Shown in pieces: positions 22,987-32,074 of a stretch of 64,000 bases of DNA. The DNA lies in assembly GCF_009720825.1 (NCBI RefSeq), contig NZ_WNKY01000004.1, positions 124,001 to 188,000 of the forward strand. The letters run 5' to 3'. Made by a program: the position numbers and the translations under genes. This stretch comes from Duganella radicis (lineage in GTDB: Bacteria > Pseudomonadota > Gammaproteobacteria > Burkholderiales > Burkholderiaceae_D). The stretch's first letter is position 1. Each line of letters begins with the position of its first letter. The notes under the pieces were generated by a model. It saw only the letters and a program-made list of their open reading frames with translations, had not been told where the DNA came from and ran no database searches.

Positions 22987-25371
22987 TTAGAAGTCCACCG
23001 ACAGGGTAGCCGATGCGAAGCGCGGTGCGCCCAGGTAGTAGCGGCTGACCGACGCAACGCCCACGCCCTGGTATGGCTGCGCGTTGATCACAGTGGTCGA
23101 CGACGGATTGCGGAACTGCTTGTCCGTGATGTTGCTGATGTTGAAGGTCAGCTTAGGACGCTTCAGCCAGCCGAAGTTGGCGAAGGTGTAGCCGCCGTCG
23201 AAGTCGAAGGTGGTGTAGCCAGGCGCGACTTCGTCGTTCAGCAGCGAAGCGTACTGCTTGCTGGTGGCGCGTGCCTTGGCGCGGACCCAGAATGGACCAT
23301 CCTGGTATTCCACCGACAGGCCAGCCTTGCGGCGTGGCGCGTTAGGCGCATCTTTGCCAGCGGTCGGCAGCAGCACGCGGGTGGTGCCGGCGAAGCCGTA
23401 CTGGTTGTCCTTCAGTTCGGTCTTCAGGAAGCCCAGGGAACCGTAGAACGCCCAGCCGTTGATCGGGGTGTTACCCAGTTCGATCTCCAGACCGCTGTGC
23501 TTCTCGCGGCCGATGTTCAGGTAGGTGTTCTTGGCGGTTTCAGGGTCGAACGAGCTGGCTTGCTTGTTCTTGAAGTCCGTGTAGAACGCGGTCACGGTGG
23601 CGATGAACTTCGAATCCTGGTGACGATAGCCCAGGTCGCCGCTCCACGAGGTTTCCGGCTGGGTGTCTTTGAACGACACTGGCAGGTTGGTGCTTGCATC
23701 GATCACGACGTTGGAGCCGATGTTACCGAAGATGAAGTTCGGCGGCGCCTTCATGTTCTTGGCGACCGAGGCGAACACCTGATCGTCGTTGGTCACGCGG
23801 TAGCGCGCGCCCAGCTGTGGCAGCACTTCGTTGTAGGTCTTGTTGAACTGGAACGGCTTGACGGTGTTCAGCTCATCGCCGAAGTTGGTGAAGTCACGCT
23901 TGATGTACGGGGTACGCACGCCGATGTTGATCTTCAGCTTGTCGTCCGACAGGCTGATGGTGTCTTGCAGGAAGGCCTGGTAAGCGGTCGAGATCGAGAT
24001 CCAGTCGCGGCTGTTGGCCGGGTGGCCGTCCGGACGCAGGATCTGGCCATCTTGCAGCCAGATGTCGGCGCGGTTGCCGTCATTGGTCAGCGCCAGCATC
24101 GGGCCGGTCTGCTCGTGACGGGCACGCTCCCACCATACGCCGGTCTTGATTTCGTGGTTTTCCAGGTTGTAGATGAAGGCCAGGTTGGCGCCCGGACGCA
24201 CGGTGCGGGTCACGCTGGCGTTGGCAACCAGCACGGTGTCCAGGGTGTCGCCGTCGCCGTTCAGGTCAACGGTCTGGTCGCGCTTGCCGGTGGCTGGATT
24301 GTAGAAACCTTTTTCCGACATGGCGCGCTGCTGCGTGCCGCCGTTGCCGAAGCCGTACCACATGTACGGGGTGAAGGCCACGTCCAGGTTCTCGGTCAGG
24401 CGGAACTTGCTGACTGCCGAAGCGATGATGTTCTTGAACGGGTTGATCGACAGGCCGTAGTAGGCCGGCGACTGGGTGGTTTCCACTTGCGCGGTGCCCT
24501 TCACCGGGGTCAGGTGACCTTTGAAGGTGTCGGCGTAGTCGAAGTCGTAACCGTTGGCTTTCAGTTCAGCCAGGGTCGGATTGTTGATGTTGTTGTTGAC
24601 GGCCTTGTTGAACAACACGGTCGCGTGGATGTAGTTGAAGCGGTCCCAGTCGTAGTTCACACCGACGTCGATGTGGTTACGGTTGGCTTCGCCCTTGCCC
24701 TTCCACTTGTCGGATTGCGCATGCGACGCCGAGATGAAGGCGGTCAGCTTGCCGTCCAGCATGGCGCCGGTATCGTAGCGCACGAAGGTCTTCCACATGT
24801 TCAGTTGACCGGCGGTCTGCATGACGCGCACGCGCTGGGTTTTTTCCGGTGCGCAGGTGGTGATGCCGAAGTTACCGCCGGTGGCGCCAACTTGTGGCGA
24901 GTCGACGTCGGTCGAACCCTGGGTCACGAACTGCGAGCAGGTGTTTTCCTGGTCCACATACTCTTGTGGGTACACAGCGAAGTTACCGGAGTCGTTGACT
25001 GGTACGCCGTTGATGGTGGCGCCGATCTGGTCGGAGTTGAAGCCGCGCAGGGTCATGCCGCCGCCGAACAGGCCGGTTGCATCGTAGTTGTAGCTGTTCA
25101 CTGCTGGCAGCATTTCCAGCGCTTGATAAGCATTGCCGGTTGGACGCTGCTTTTCCAATTCTTCCGCAGTAATGGTCGAACGTGCTTTTGGCGCGTCTTC
25201 CGTTACCATCAGGCCCATACCCAGTTTTTTACCAGTGATGACCACCTCGGACTTGGCTGGCGCGGCGGTATCCGCGTCCTCAGCGAAAGCAGCGCCGGCC
25301 GACAGGGCAGCCAGGTGAGCCGCTACGGCGATTGCGCTCAGACGCAAGACCGGAGATTGTTTGGATTGCAT
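22987..25371 (-). CDS. TonB-dependent outer-membrane receptor (TBDR2)
   Basis: A 794-residue receptor. The signal peptide ends at AGAAFAED, followed by a TonB-box-like SEVVITGKK. The plug contains TAEELEKQRPTGNAYQALEM and MTLRGFNSDQIGATINGVPV, and the beta-barrel ends in FASATLSVDF. Two cysteines in the plug region (ENTCSQF and ITTCAPEK) may form a disulfide. It is upstream of, and codirectional with, 5'-nucleotidase, PLD-fold and S1/P1 nuclease genes, and downstream of the purine catabolism operon. I infer that its ligand is a nucleotide, oligonucleotide or purine. No sequence feature proves this. Confidence 0.93.
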   Translation of the reverse strand: MQSKQSPVLRLSAIAVAAHLAALSAGAAFAEDADTAAPAKSEVVITGKKLGMGLMVTEDAPKARSTITAEELEKQRPTGNAYQALEMLPAVNSYNYDATGLFGGGMTLRGFNSDQIGATINGVPVNDSGNFAVYPQEYVDQENTCSQFVTQGSTDVDSPQVGATGGNFGITTCAPEKTQRVRVMQTAGQLNMWKTFVRYDTGAMLDGKLTAFISASHAQSDKWKGKGEANRNHIDVGVNYDWDRFNYIHATVLFNKAVNNNINNPTLAELKANGYDFDYADTFKGHLTPVKGTAQVETTQSPAYYGLSINPFKNIIASAVSKFRLTENLDVAFTPYMWYGFGNGGTQQRAMSEKGFYNPATGKRDQTVDLNGDGDTLDTVLVANASVTRTVRPGANLAFIYNLENHEIKTGVWWERARHEQTGPMLALTNDGNRADIWLQDGQILRPDGHPANSRDWISISTAYQAFLQDTISLSDDKLKINIGVRTPYIKRDFTNFGDELNTVKPFQFNKTYNEVLPQLGARYRVTNDDQVFASVAKNMKAPPNFIFGNIGSNVVIDASTNLPVSFKDTQPETSWSGDLGYRHQDSKFIATVTAFYTDFKNKQASSFDPETAKNTYLNIGREKHSGLEIELGNTPINGWAFYGSLGFLKTELKDNQYGFAGTTRVLLPTAGKDAPNAPRRKAGLSVEYQDGPFWVRAKARATSKQYASLLNDEVAPGYTTFDFDGGYTFANFGWLKRPKLTFNISNITDKQFRNPSSTTVINAQPYQGVGVASVSRYYLGAPRFASATLSVDF

Positions 25372-25556
25372 TCAAAACCCCTTAGAGTGTTATTGTGAAA
25401 ACTGTAGAAAACTAACGAAATCGGATGTGGAGAGCTGTTTTTCCTCTGCACCAATGTGAGAGTTTATATGTCTTAAATGACACCAGTATGACAATAAAAG
25501 TTGTCAATTTGCTCTAACTGCCTATAACTATTGCATGTCGCTACACCCGCGACAAA

Positions 25557-25591
25557 TACGTTTTTACTAAGCAATTAAGTCGAAAAACGTA
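25557..25591. repeat. 9-bp inverted repeat in the TBDR2 upstream region
   Basis: TACGTTTTT and AAAAACGTA are exact complements separated by 17 bases, about 190 bases upstream of the TBDR2 start. It may be a regulator site or part of a leader hairpin. No known motif was recognised. Confidence 0.35.
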
Positions 25592-25760
25592 TAAATGAAG
25601 GTGAAATGCTAACTAATTAACAAGTTCCGACAAATGCAGAGGCGTGGTTGCGCGGAATTATAAAAGCAGAAGCCGCCGATGAATTTTGTTCATGGCAACA
25701 TTTAAAGAGAATACTCAGAACTGTGGCAAAACTACGACAAAAAAACGTCGTAATTTTGGC

Positions 25761-25791
25761 AAAAAGAAAAGCCGGCGGGGGACAACGCCGA
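25761..25791 (-). terminator. Terminator of the purine catabolism operon
   Basis: On the minus strand GTCGGCG pairs with CGCCGGC (25785-25791 with 25770-25776, one G-U pair) and is followed by TTTTCTTTT. It lies 24 bases beyond the stop of the adenosine-deaminase-like gene. Confidence 0.8.
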
Positions 25792-25814
25792 CTTTCGGGG
25801 AAGGGAAAAAACTT

Positions 25815-27263
25815 TTAACGTTTGGCGTGCGCCGCGGCGCCGGCGATCTCCGCCTCAAATTTGGTGAATTTACTGTCCAGGGCTTTCAAAAGACGTTGTT
25901 TATCCGCATCGGCCAGGAAAGAATAACGGATACTGTCGTAGGACAGTTTTTTCACCTCCGCGTAATCCGGCTGGTAGCGCGCCGCGTACAGCACGTATTC
26001 GCCCGATAAATTGTTACGCGAGACGCCGGCGTCGTCAGTCGACAACACATACGGCACGCCATACTTGCGGTACAGGGTGACCGGGTGGGCCTGCTCCTTG
26101 ATGCCGAGGATGAAGTCGTTGCTGCTCAGGTTGACCTCGACCGCGATCTTCTCATCACGCATTTTTTTCATGATGGCCAGCGGATTGCTCTCGTGAGCGA
26201 TATCCATGCCGTGGCCGATGCGGTTGGCGCCGGCCACGTCGATGGCATCCTTGATGTGGAAGGTCAGGCCTTCCGGCGGCACCATGCCCAGCGACAACTC
26301 ACCGGCGTGCAGCGCCAGTTTGACACTGGGATATTTTGCCTTGAGGAATTTGTACATTTGCATGTGCAACGCATAGTCGCGCATCGAGACGTTCACGCTT
26401 TCCTGGCCAACAATGTTGATGCCAACGATCTTGGGATGGCTGGAGGCCAGCTTGAAGCTCGACAGGATTTGCGAATACACCTGCGACGGCGACAGGAAGC
26501 GCAACGCGAACGGCTGGTAGCGCAGCGTGAACTGCTCGTCGTCGATGCCGGCGCCCGACTTGTTGACGTTGTCGATGTAGGCGGCGATCCAGCCGTTGAA
26601 GGCCTGGTCCTGATCCAGCTTTGCGCTCAGCGCGGCGAAATCGGCGTCGGTCAGCGCACCCTTTTGCGCCTTCTGGTCGAACGCCTCGTCCTTGGCGATC
26701 GGCGCGATCTCGAAGATGGTTTCGATGTAGCTCAGGTTTTCCTGAATGGCGCGCTGTTTCAGGCGTTGCAGGCCGTCGGCGGTGTTGGTCGACGACACCG
26801 GGCCAAAGTAGGCGAAGGTGTCGAAGAACTGGCGGTCCGGCGGCGACTGGATCGCGCTGTGATTGTAGAAGTCCTTGTCCGACCAGCGTTGCAGCAGATT
26901 GGCCAGCAGCGTGTTGTCGTTCATGACGTCCTGGCCGGACAGGCAGGTGGCGGACGGCTTGTTTTTGTCGATGGTGTAGCTGGTCTTGTTGACGCAGAAG
27001 CCTTCCTTGTCCACCCACTCCAGATACTGCTCGGCGTAGATCGCGCCCGAGTAGTGGTGATGCAGGTCGCCGCCTTTCGGCATCATGGTGAAGAACATCG
27101 TCAGCTCGGCCAGTTTAGGTTCCTTGCCCGGTGCGATCAGCGAGGCGAAGTGGCGCTTGGTGGCTTCCTCGTTGGCGTTGGCGCCGGCGTCGCGCGCCTG
27201 CGCTGCTGGCAGTGCGCACAGCACGGCGGCGGCCAGGGCGATGGCTGTGATGTTGTTCTTCAT
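25815..27263 (-). CDS. Exported adenosine-deaminase-family enzyme
   Basis: A 482-residue precursor with signal peptide (VLCALPAAQA), so it acts in the periplasm or outside. The adenosine/AMP deaminase fold is shown by the metal site DLHHHYSG (H68, H70), LALHAGE (zinc His and catalytic Glu), NRIGHGMD (catalytic His) and VLSTDDAGV (tandem Asp). It is larger than cytosolic adenosine deaminase, like secreted ADGF/ADA2-type enzymes. It probably converts adenosine to inosine before uptake. It is last in the puuE-xdh-guaD operon, 13 bases after guaD; AAGGAA precedes its ATG. The substrate could also be another aminopurine nucleoside. Confidence 0.88.
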   Translation of the reverse strand: MKNNITAIALAAAVLCALPAAQARDAGANANEEATKRHFASLIAPGKEPKLAELTMFFTMMPKGGDLHHHYSGAIYAEQYLEWVDKEGFCVNKTSYTIDKNKPSATCLSGQDVMNDNTLLANLLQRWSDKDFYNHSAIQSPPDRQFFDTFAYFGPVSSTNTADGLQRLKQRAIQENLSYIETIFEIAPIAKDEAFDQKAQKGALTDADFAALSAKLDQDQAFNGWIAAYIDNVNKSGAGIDDEQFTLRYQPFALRFLSPSQVYSQILSSFKLASSHPKIVGINIVGQESVNVSMRDYALHMQMYKFLKAKYPSVKLALHAGELSLGMVPPEGLTFHIKDAIDVAGANRIGHGMDIAHESNPLAIMKKMRDEKIAVEVNLSSNDFILGIKEQAHPVTLYRKYGVPYVLSTDDAGVSRNNLSGEYVLYAARYQPDYAEVKKLSYDSIRYSFLADADKQRLLKALDSKFTKFEAEIAGAAAHAKR

Positions 27264-27276
27264 GTGGCTTCCTTAA

Positions 27277-28584
27277 TCAAGTCGTTTCGCGGGCATGTAC
27301 TTGCTGGCCGGCGGCATAGGTGGCGGCGATGGCGCGGTCGTCACCCAGCAGGGCCAGTGCGAACAGCAGTTCTTCCAGGCTGCCGCTGCGCGCGGTGCGG
27401 CGTTGCAGCAACGGCGTGGCTTGCGGATCGATGACGATGAAGTCCGCTTCCGCTCCGGCGCTGAAATTGCCGATCGTGCCTTCCAGTTGCATGCTGCGCG
27501 CGGCGCCCAGCGTGGCGAGGTAGAACATCCGCAGCGCCGGCAGGTAACTGCCCTTCAAGCGCGCTACTTTATAGGCTTCATTCATCGTTTGCAACATGGA
27601 GAAGGAAGTGCCGCCACCGACGTCGGTGGCCAGCGAGAGCAGCACGCCTGCCTGGTCGGCGCGCTCGAAGTCGAACAGGCCGCTGCCGAGGAACAGGTTG
27701 GAGGTCGGGCAGATGGCGGCGGCGGACTGGGTTTCGACCATGCGCTGACGGTCGCGTTCATCGAGCCAGATGCAGTGGCCGTACATGGCGCGCGGACGCA
27801 TCATGCCGTAGCTGTCGTAGACGTCGATGTAGCTGCGCGAGTTGGGGAACAGTTCGCGCACCCAGGCGCATTCAGCTTCGTTTTCCGAAACGTGGGTCTG
27901 GATGAAGGTGTCCGGGTAGGCGCGCGCCAGTTCACCGGCCAGATGCAGCTGTTCTTCCGTGGACGTCGGTGCGAAGCGCGGCGTGATGGCGTACAGCGAG
28001 CGGCCACGCTTGTGCCAGCGCTGGATCAGCGCTTCGGTGTCGCGCGCGCTGGATTCGGCGGTGTCGCGCAAGAAATCGGGGCAATTCCGATCCATCATTA
28101 CCTTGCCCGCGACCATGCGCAAGCCGCGCCGCTCGCTGGTGGCGAAGAAGGCGTCCACCGATTGCGGGTGCACGGTGCAGTAGACCATGGCGGTGGTGGT
28201 GCCGCAGCGGAGCAGTTCATCGAGGAAGAAGTCGGCCACGTTGGCGGCGTGCTTGCTGTCCTCGAACTGGCGCTCGGATGGGAAGGTGTAGGTCTCCAGC
28301 CATGGCAGCAGGCCTTCCGACGGCGAGGCGATCATGTCGGTCTGCGGATAGTGCAGGTGGGTGTCGATAAAGCCCGGCATCAGCAGCTTGCCGCTGTAAT
28401 CGTGCACTACGGCGCCGGGCGGCAGCGTGGCGTGCAGTCTTTCATAGCCACCGGCGGCTTTGACTTTGCCGTCTTCGACGATCAGCAGGCCGTCTTCGTG
28501 CCAGTCGTGCGCGTTGTCGCTGAACGCGGGGTCCGCGAGGAAATGCAGCAAGCTGCCACGGTAGGCTTGCAGGTTGGAGGTCAT
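27277..28584 (-). CDS. guaD: Guanine deaminase
   Basis: Converts guanine to xanthine, the substrate of the xanthine dehydrogenase encoded upstream. The 435-residue length is typical of the amidohydrolase-type enzyme. Metal and substrate motifs are present: PGFIDTHLHYPQTDM, HVSENEAECAWV, YGHCIWLDE and LATDVGGGTSFSML. It sits between xdhC (19-base gap) and the exported deaminase gene. No signal peptide is present, so it is cytoplasmic. The Shine-Dalgarno site is weak. Confidence 0.96.
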   Translation of the reverse strand: MTSNLQAYRGSLLHFLADPAFSDNAHDWHEDGLLIVEDGKVKAAGGYERLHATLPPGAVVHDYSGKLLMPGFIDTHLHYPQTDMIASPSEGLLPWLETYTFPSERQFEDSKHAANVADFFLDELLRCGTTTAMVYCTVHPQSVDAFFATSERRGLRMVAGKVMMDRNCPDFLRDTAESSARDTEALIQRWHKRGRSLYAITPRFAPTSTEEQLHLAGELARAYPDTFIQTHVSENEAECAWVRELFPNSRSYIDVYDSYGMMRPRAMYGHCIWLDERDRQRMVETQSAAAICPTSNLFLGSGLFDFERADQAGVLLSLATDVGGGTSFSMLQTMNEAYKVARLKGSYLPALRMFYLATLGAARSMQLEGTIGNFSAGAEADFIVIDPQATPLLQRRTARSGSLEELLFALALLGDDRAIAATYAAGQQVHARETT

Positions 28585-28603
28585 AAGGTCTTTCTTAAAA
28601 ATA

Positions 28604-29728
28604 TTAACTGGCGGCCACCAGTCGCACCGGCGCCGAAGCGGTGAGCGCGGCGATCTGCTGCGCCTCCCACACCATCAAGAGTTGTGCGCATACGGAGGTA
28701 GCGATGGCGGCCGGCAGTTTACTGGCGATGCCGGGCAGGCCGATCGGACAAACCATGCTGTCGATGCGGTCTTGCGGCAGACCGCGTGCGGCCATGCGGC
28801 GTTCAAATTGTACGCGCTTGGTTTTGGAGCCGATCAGGCCGAACCAACCGACGTCTTCGCGCGCCAGGATCGCTTCGCTGAGGCGCTGATCCAGGGCGTG
28901 ACTGTGGGTCATGACCAGATAGCTGGCGCCGGCGGGCGCGCCAGCTACACAGGCTTCCGGCATATCGGTGGCCTCGATGGTCACATTGGCCGGCACGCTG
29001 GCAGGGAACATGTCTTCACGTTCATCCACCCAGGTAACGGTGCACGGCAACTCGCCCAGCATGCGCACAATGGCTGCGCCGACATGGCCGGCGCCAAACA
29101 ATATCAGATGCGCGCGCGGCGCCAGGCACGGATCGACCAGCCAGCGCCGCCCGTCCGCATCGCGCGAAACATGCGTGCCGCGCGTGCGGTCAACCGCCAG
29201 CCCCGCCATCGCCGTTGATACCGCGACGCCGCCCTCGCCGTGCGGGGCGGACGACGCGCCGGCAACGATGCCGTCGGCGTCGAGCAGCAGTGCGGTTGGC
29301 GCGCCGTCGATAGCACTCAGGCGCCAACTATCTTCGCGGCGACGCGCACGCAGGCCCGCCAGCACCTCGGCAAGCGAGGTGTCGACCAGCTCAAACGCCA
29401 GATGCACCACGCCGCCGCAGCACTGTCCCAGCGTCGGGCCAAGCGCATACCGCTCCAGCCGCGTCACCGTCGTGCGTCGCCCTGCCTCCCCTGGCGCGGC
29501 GCCGCGCGAGGTCGCGTCGTGTGCTGCCACGCGCTCGCTGGCGGCCAGCATTTCGCGTGCCAGCTCGATCGCACACATTTCCAGATGCCCGCCACCTATG
29601 GTGTCGTGCTGGCCGCGCGCCGTCACCAGCATCTTGGCGCCGGGTTCGCGCGGGCCGGAGCCCTCCACGATCGCCACAGTCACCAGCACCGCCGGTTCGG
29701 ACACCTGCGCTGTCAGCCACTCATTCAT
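28604..29728 (-). CDS. xdhC: Xanthine dehydrogenase accessory protein
   Basis: Cytoplasmic chaperone that binds molybdenum cofactor, promotes its sulfuration and inserts it into XdhB. It has about 374 residues. The N-terminal XdhC/CoxI domain includes GSGPREPGAKML and IGGGHLE, then a GQCCGG motif. The C-terminal Rossmann domain has HLILFGAGHVGAAIVR and later THSHALDQRL and GLIGSKTKR. I start at ATG 29728, giving MNEWLTAQV, one base after the xdhB stop. It is the third gene of xdhABC. Confidence 0.95.
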   Translation of the reverse strand: MNEWLTAQVSEPAVLVTVAIVEGSGPREPGAKMLVTARGQHDTIGGGHLEMCAIELAREMLAASERVAAHDATSRGAAPGEAGRRTTVTRLERYALGPTLGQCCGGVVHLAFELVDTSLAEVLAGLRARRREDSWRLSAIDGAPTALLLDADGIVAGASSAPHGEGGVAVSTAMAGLAVDRTRGTHVSRDADGRRWLVDPCLAPRAHLILFGAGHVGAAIVRMLGELPCTVTWVDEREDMFPASVPANVTIEATDMPEACVAGAPAGASYLVMTHSHALDQRLSEAILAREDVGWFGLIGSKTKRVQFERRMAARGLPQDRIDSMVCPIGLPGIASKLPAAIATSVCAQLLMVWEAQQIAALTASAPVRLVAAS

Positions 29729-29729
29729 C

Positions 29730-32063
29730 TCAAGCCGCCATTTCCACCGCGGACACCGCCCGCAAAATCTCTTCACTGGTCGCCGGCGCATTCAACGGCG
29801 GATTGACGCGATGCCCGCCCACCGACGAAATCGCATCGCGAATCGCAAAGAACACCGAGAACGGCAACAACAACGGCGGCTCCCCCACCGCCTTGGAGCG
29901 ATGGATACTGTCCTCCACATTCCCGTTATCAAACAGCTTGATACGGAAATCCTCCGGACAATCCGAAATCCCCGGAATCTTGTACGTGGACGGTGCATGC
30001 GTCATCAACTTGCCCGCCGCATTCCACCACAACTGCTCCGTGGTCAGCCAGCCCATGCCCTGAATGAAGGCACCTTCCACCTGGCCGATATCGATGGCCG
30101 GGTTCAGCGAACGCCCTGCATCGTACAAGGCATCCGCGCGCAGCAGCTTCCACTCGCCGGTGAGCGTATCCACCACCACCTCCGACACCGCCGCGCCATA
30201 GGCGTAGTACGAGAACGGATGGCCATTCATCGTCTTCGGGTCCCAGTGCAGGCCCGGAGTGGCATAGAAACCATCGGACCACAGCTGCACCCGCGCCAGA
30301 TACGCCTTCTGCACCAATTCCGCAAACGGCACCGTGTGACCATTGACGTGAACCACGTTGTCGAAGAAACGCACCGGCTGCCCATTCTCGTCGCCATACA
30401 GCTTGACCGCATATGCCGCCAGCCGCTCGCGTATCTGGCGCGCCGCATCCTGCGCCGCCTTGCCGTTCAAGTCCGCACCGGTCGACGCCGCCGTGGCGGA
30501 GGTATTCGCCACCTTGCTGGTATCGGTCGCCGTAATGCGCACATGCGACAGATCCAGGCCCAGTTCATGCGCCACCACCTGCATTACCTTGGTGTTGATG
30601 CCCTGCCCCATCTCCGTGCCGCCATGATTGACCAGCACCGAACCATCCACATACACATGCACCAACGCACCGGCCTGATTCAAGTGCGTGACGTTAAAGG
30701 CGATACCGAACTTCAGCGGCGTGAACGCAATGCCCTTTTTCAGCACCGGGCTGGTGGCGTTGAACGCCTCAATCGCCTTGCGGCGCGCGCGATACTCGCT
30801 GGTCTGTTCCAGCTCCGCCGTCAGCGCTTCGATCACGTTATCGACGATCTCCTGCCCATACGGCGTGACGTTGCGCTCCGTCTTGCCGTAGAAATTCAGG
30901 CGGCGGATATCCAGCGCATCGCGCCCCAGATTGCGCGCAATCTCGTCGATGATGTACTCGATCGCAATCGCGCCTTGCGGGCCGCCGAAACCCCGGAACG
31001 CCGTATTCGACTGCGTATTGGTCTTGCCGCAGCCGGCACGGATATCCACGTCCGACAGGTAGTAAGCGTTATCGAAATGGCAGACCGCGCGCGTCGCCAC
31101 GGGGCCGGACAAATCCGCCGAGAAGCCGGCGCGCAAAGTCATGTCCACGCGCGCAGCGAGAATCTTGCCGCTGTCGTCATAGCCGACTTCATAATCATAG
31201 TAGAAGCAATGGCGCTTGCCGGTGACCAGCATGTCATCATCGCGATCGGCGCGCAGCTTGACCGGCCGGCGCAACTTGGCGGCCGCGATGCCAGCCGAAG
31301 CCGCCCACAAAGCCGACTGCGATTCCTTGCCGCCAAAGCCCCCGCCCATGCGGCGGCACTCCACCTGCACCTTGTGCGAATGCACGCCGATGGCGTGCGC
31401 CACCACGTGCTGCATCTCGCTAGGGTGCTGCGTGGAGCATTGCACCAGCATGCCGTTGTCTTCCTTCGGAATCGCGTAGGCGATCTGGCCTTCAAGGTAG
31501 AACTGCTCCTGGCCGCCGACAAACAGCTGGCCCTTCACCACACGTGGCGCAGCCTCGAACGCGGCCTGATAATCGCCGCGCTTGAGCCGCATCGGCGGCA
31601 GCACATACGAGCCGGCGGCTTTGGCTTCCTGCGGCGTAAAAATAGCCGGCAGCTCGTCATACGCCACCACCGCCTTGCGCGCGGCGCGCCGCGCATTGTC
31701 ATGCGAGTCCGCCACCACGACGAATATCGGCTGGCCGACGTACATCACCTCCTCCACCGCCCAGATAGGATCATCGTGGATGATCGGACCGCAATCGTTG
31801 GTGCCGACGATGTCGGCGGCGGTGTACACCGCCACTACGCCCGGCGCACTGCGCACGGCCGACAGATCCATCGACGTAATGCGCGCATGCGCCTTGGACG
31901 ACAAACCCAGCGCCGCATGCAGCGTGCCTTGCAGTTCCGGGATATCGTCGGTGTAGGTGGCCTGGCCCAGCACATGCAGCTCGGCAGATTCGTGCGGTCG
32001 CGCCACGCCGACGGCCTTCCACGCCGTGGCCGCGATCGCGGATGGAGCAACGGGTTGATTCAT
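29730..32063 (-). CDS. xdhB: Xanthine dehydrogenase, molybdopterin-binding subunit
   Basis: Large subunit that oxidises hypoxanthine and xanthine to urate. About 777 residues. Molybdenum-site motifs include RRMGGGFGGKESQ, AFRGFGGPQGA and GGTEMGQGINTKV, with AVGEPPLLL near the C-terminus (active-site glutamate region). ATG 32063 is preferred to upstream codons because AGGAG lies six bases before it. It lies 11 bases after xdhA. Confidence 0.97.
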   Translation of the reverse strand: MNQPVAPSAIAATAWKAVGVARPHESAELHVLGQATYTDDIPELQGTLHAALGLSSKAHARITSMDLSAVRSAPGVVAVYTAADIVGTNDCGPIIHDDPIWAVEEVMYVGQPIFVVVADSHDNARRAARKAVVAYDELPAIFTPQEAKAAGSYVLPPMRLKRGDYQAAFEAAPRVVKGQLFVGGQEQFYLEGQIAYAIPKEDNGMLVQCSTQHPSEMQHVVAHAIGVHSHKVQVECRRMGGGFGGKESQSALWAASAGIAAAKLRRPVKLRADRDDDMLVTGKRHCFYYDYEVGYDDSGKILAARVDMTLRAGFSADLSGPVATRAVCHFDNAYYLSDVDIRAGCGKTNTQSNTAFRGFGGPQGAIAIEYIIDEIARNLGRDALDIRRLNFYGKTERNVTPYGQEIVDNVIEALTAELEQTSEYRARRKAIEAFNATSPVLKKGIAFTPLKFGIAFNVTHLNQAGALVHVYVDGSVLVNHGGTEMGQGINTKVMQVVAHELGLDLSHVRITATDTSKVANTSATAASTGADLNGKAAQDAARQIRERLAAYAVKLYGDENGQPVRFFDNVVHVNGHTVPFAELVQKAYLARVQLWSDGFYATPGLHWDPKTMNGHPFSYYAYGAAVSEVVVDTLTGEWKLLRADALYDAGRSLNPAIDIGQVEGAFIQGMGWLTTEQLWWNAAGKLMTHAPSTYKIPGISDCPEDFRIKLFDNGNVEDSIHRSKAVGEPPLLLPFSVFFAIRDAISSVGGHRVNPPLNAPATSEEILRAVSAVEMAA

Positions 32064-32074
32064 GATGGCTCCTT

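Larger units (their letters stand above)
25372..25814. other. 443-base intergenic region upstream of TBDR2
   Basis: AT-rich non-coding DNA carrying the TBDR2 promoter region and the 3' end of the purine operon. It holds an inverted repeat TACGTTTTT / AAAAACGTA (25557-25565 and 25583-25591), a small TACGAC/GTCGTA hairpin (25732-25751) around an A-rich loop, and the terminator listed separately. A short open frame across the region lacks codon-usage support and is not called. Confidence 0.5.

Noticed and set aside
22939..25398. 819-codon plus-strand frame opposite TBDR2
   Set aside because: TBDR2 on the minus strand has signal peptide, plug and barrel motifs; the opposite frame has none.
25686..26009. 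Short plus-strand frame starting in the TBDR2 upstream region
   Set aside because: It runs through the operon terminator and into antisense of the deaminase gene, with no ribosome site or recognisable product.
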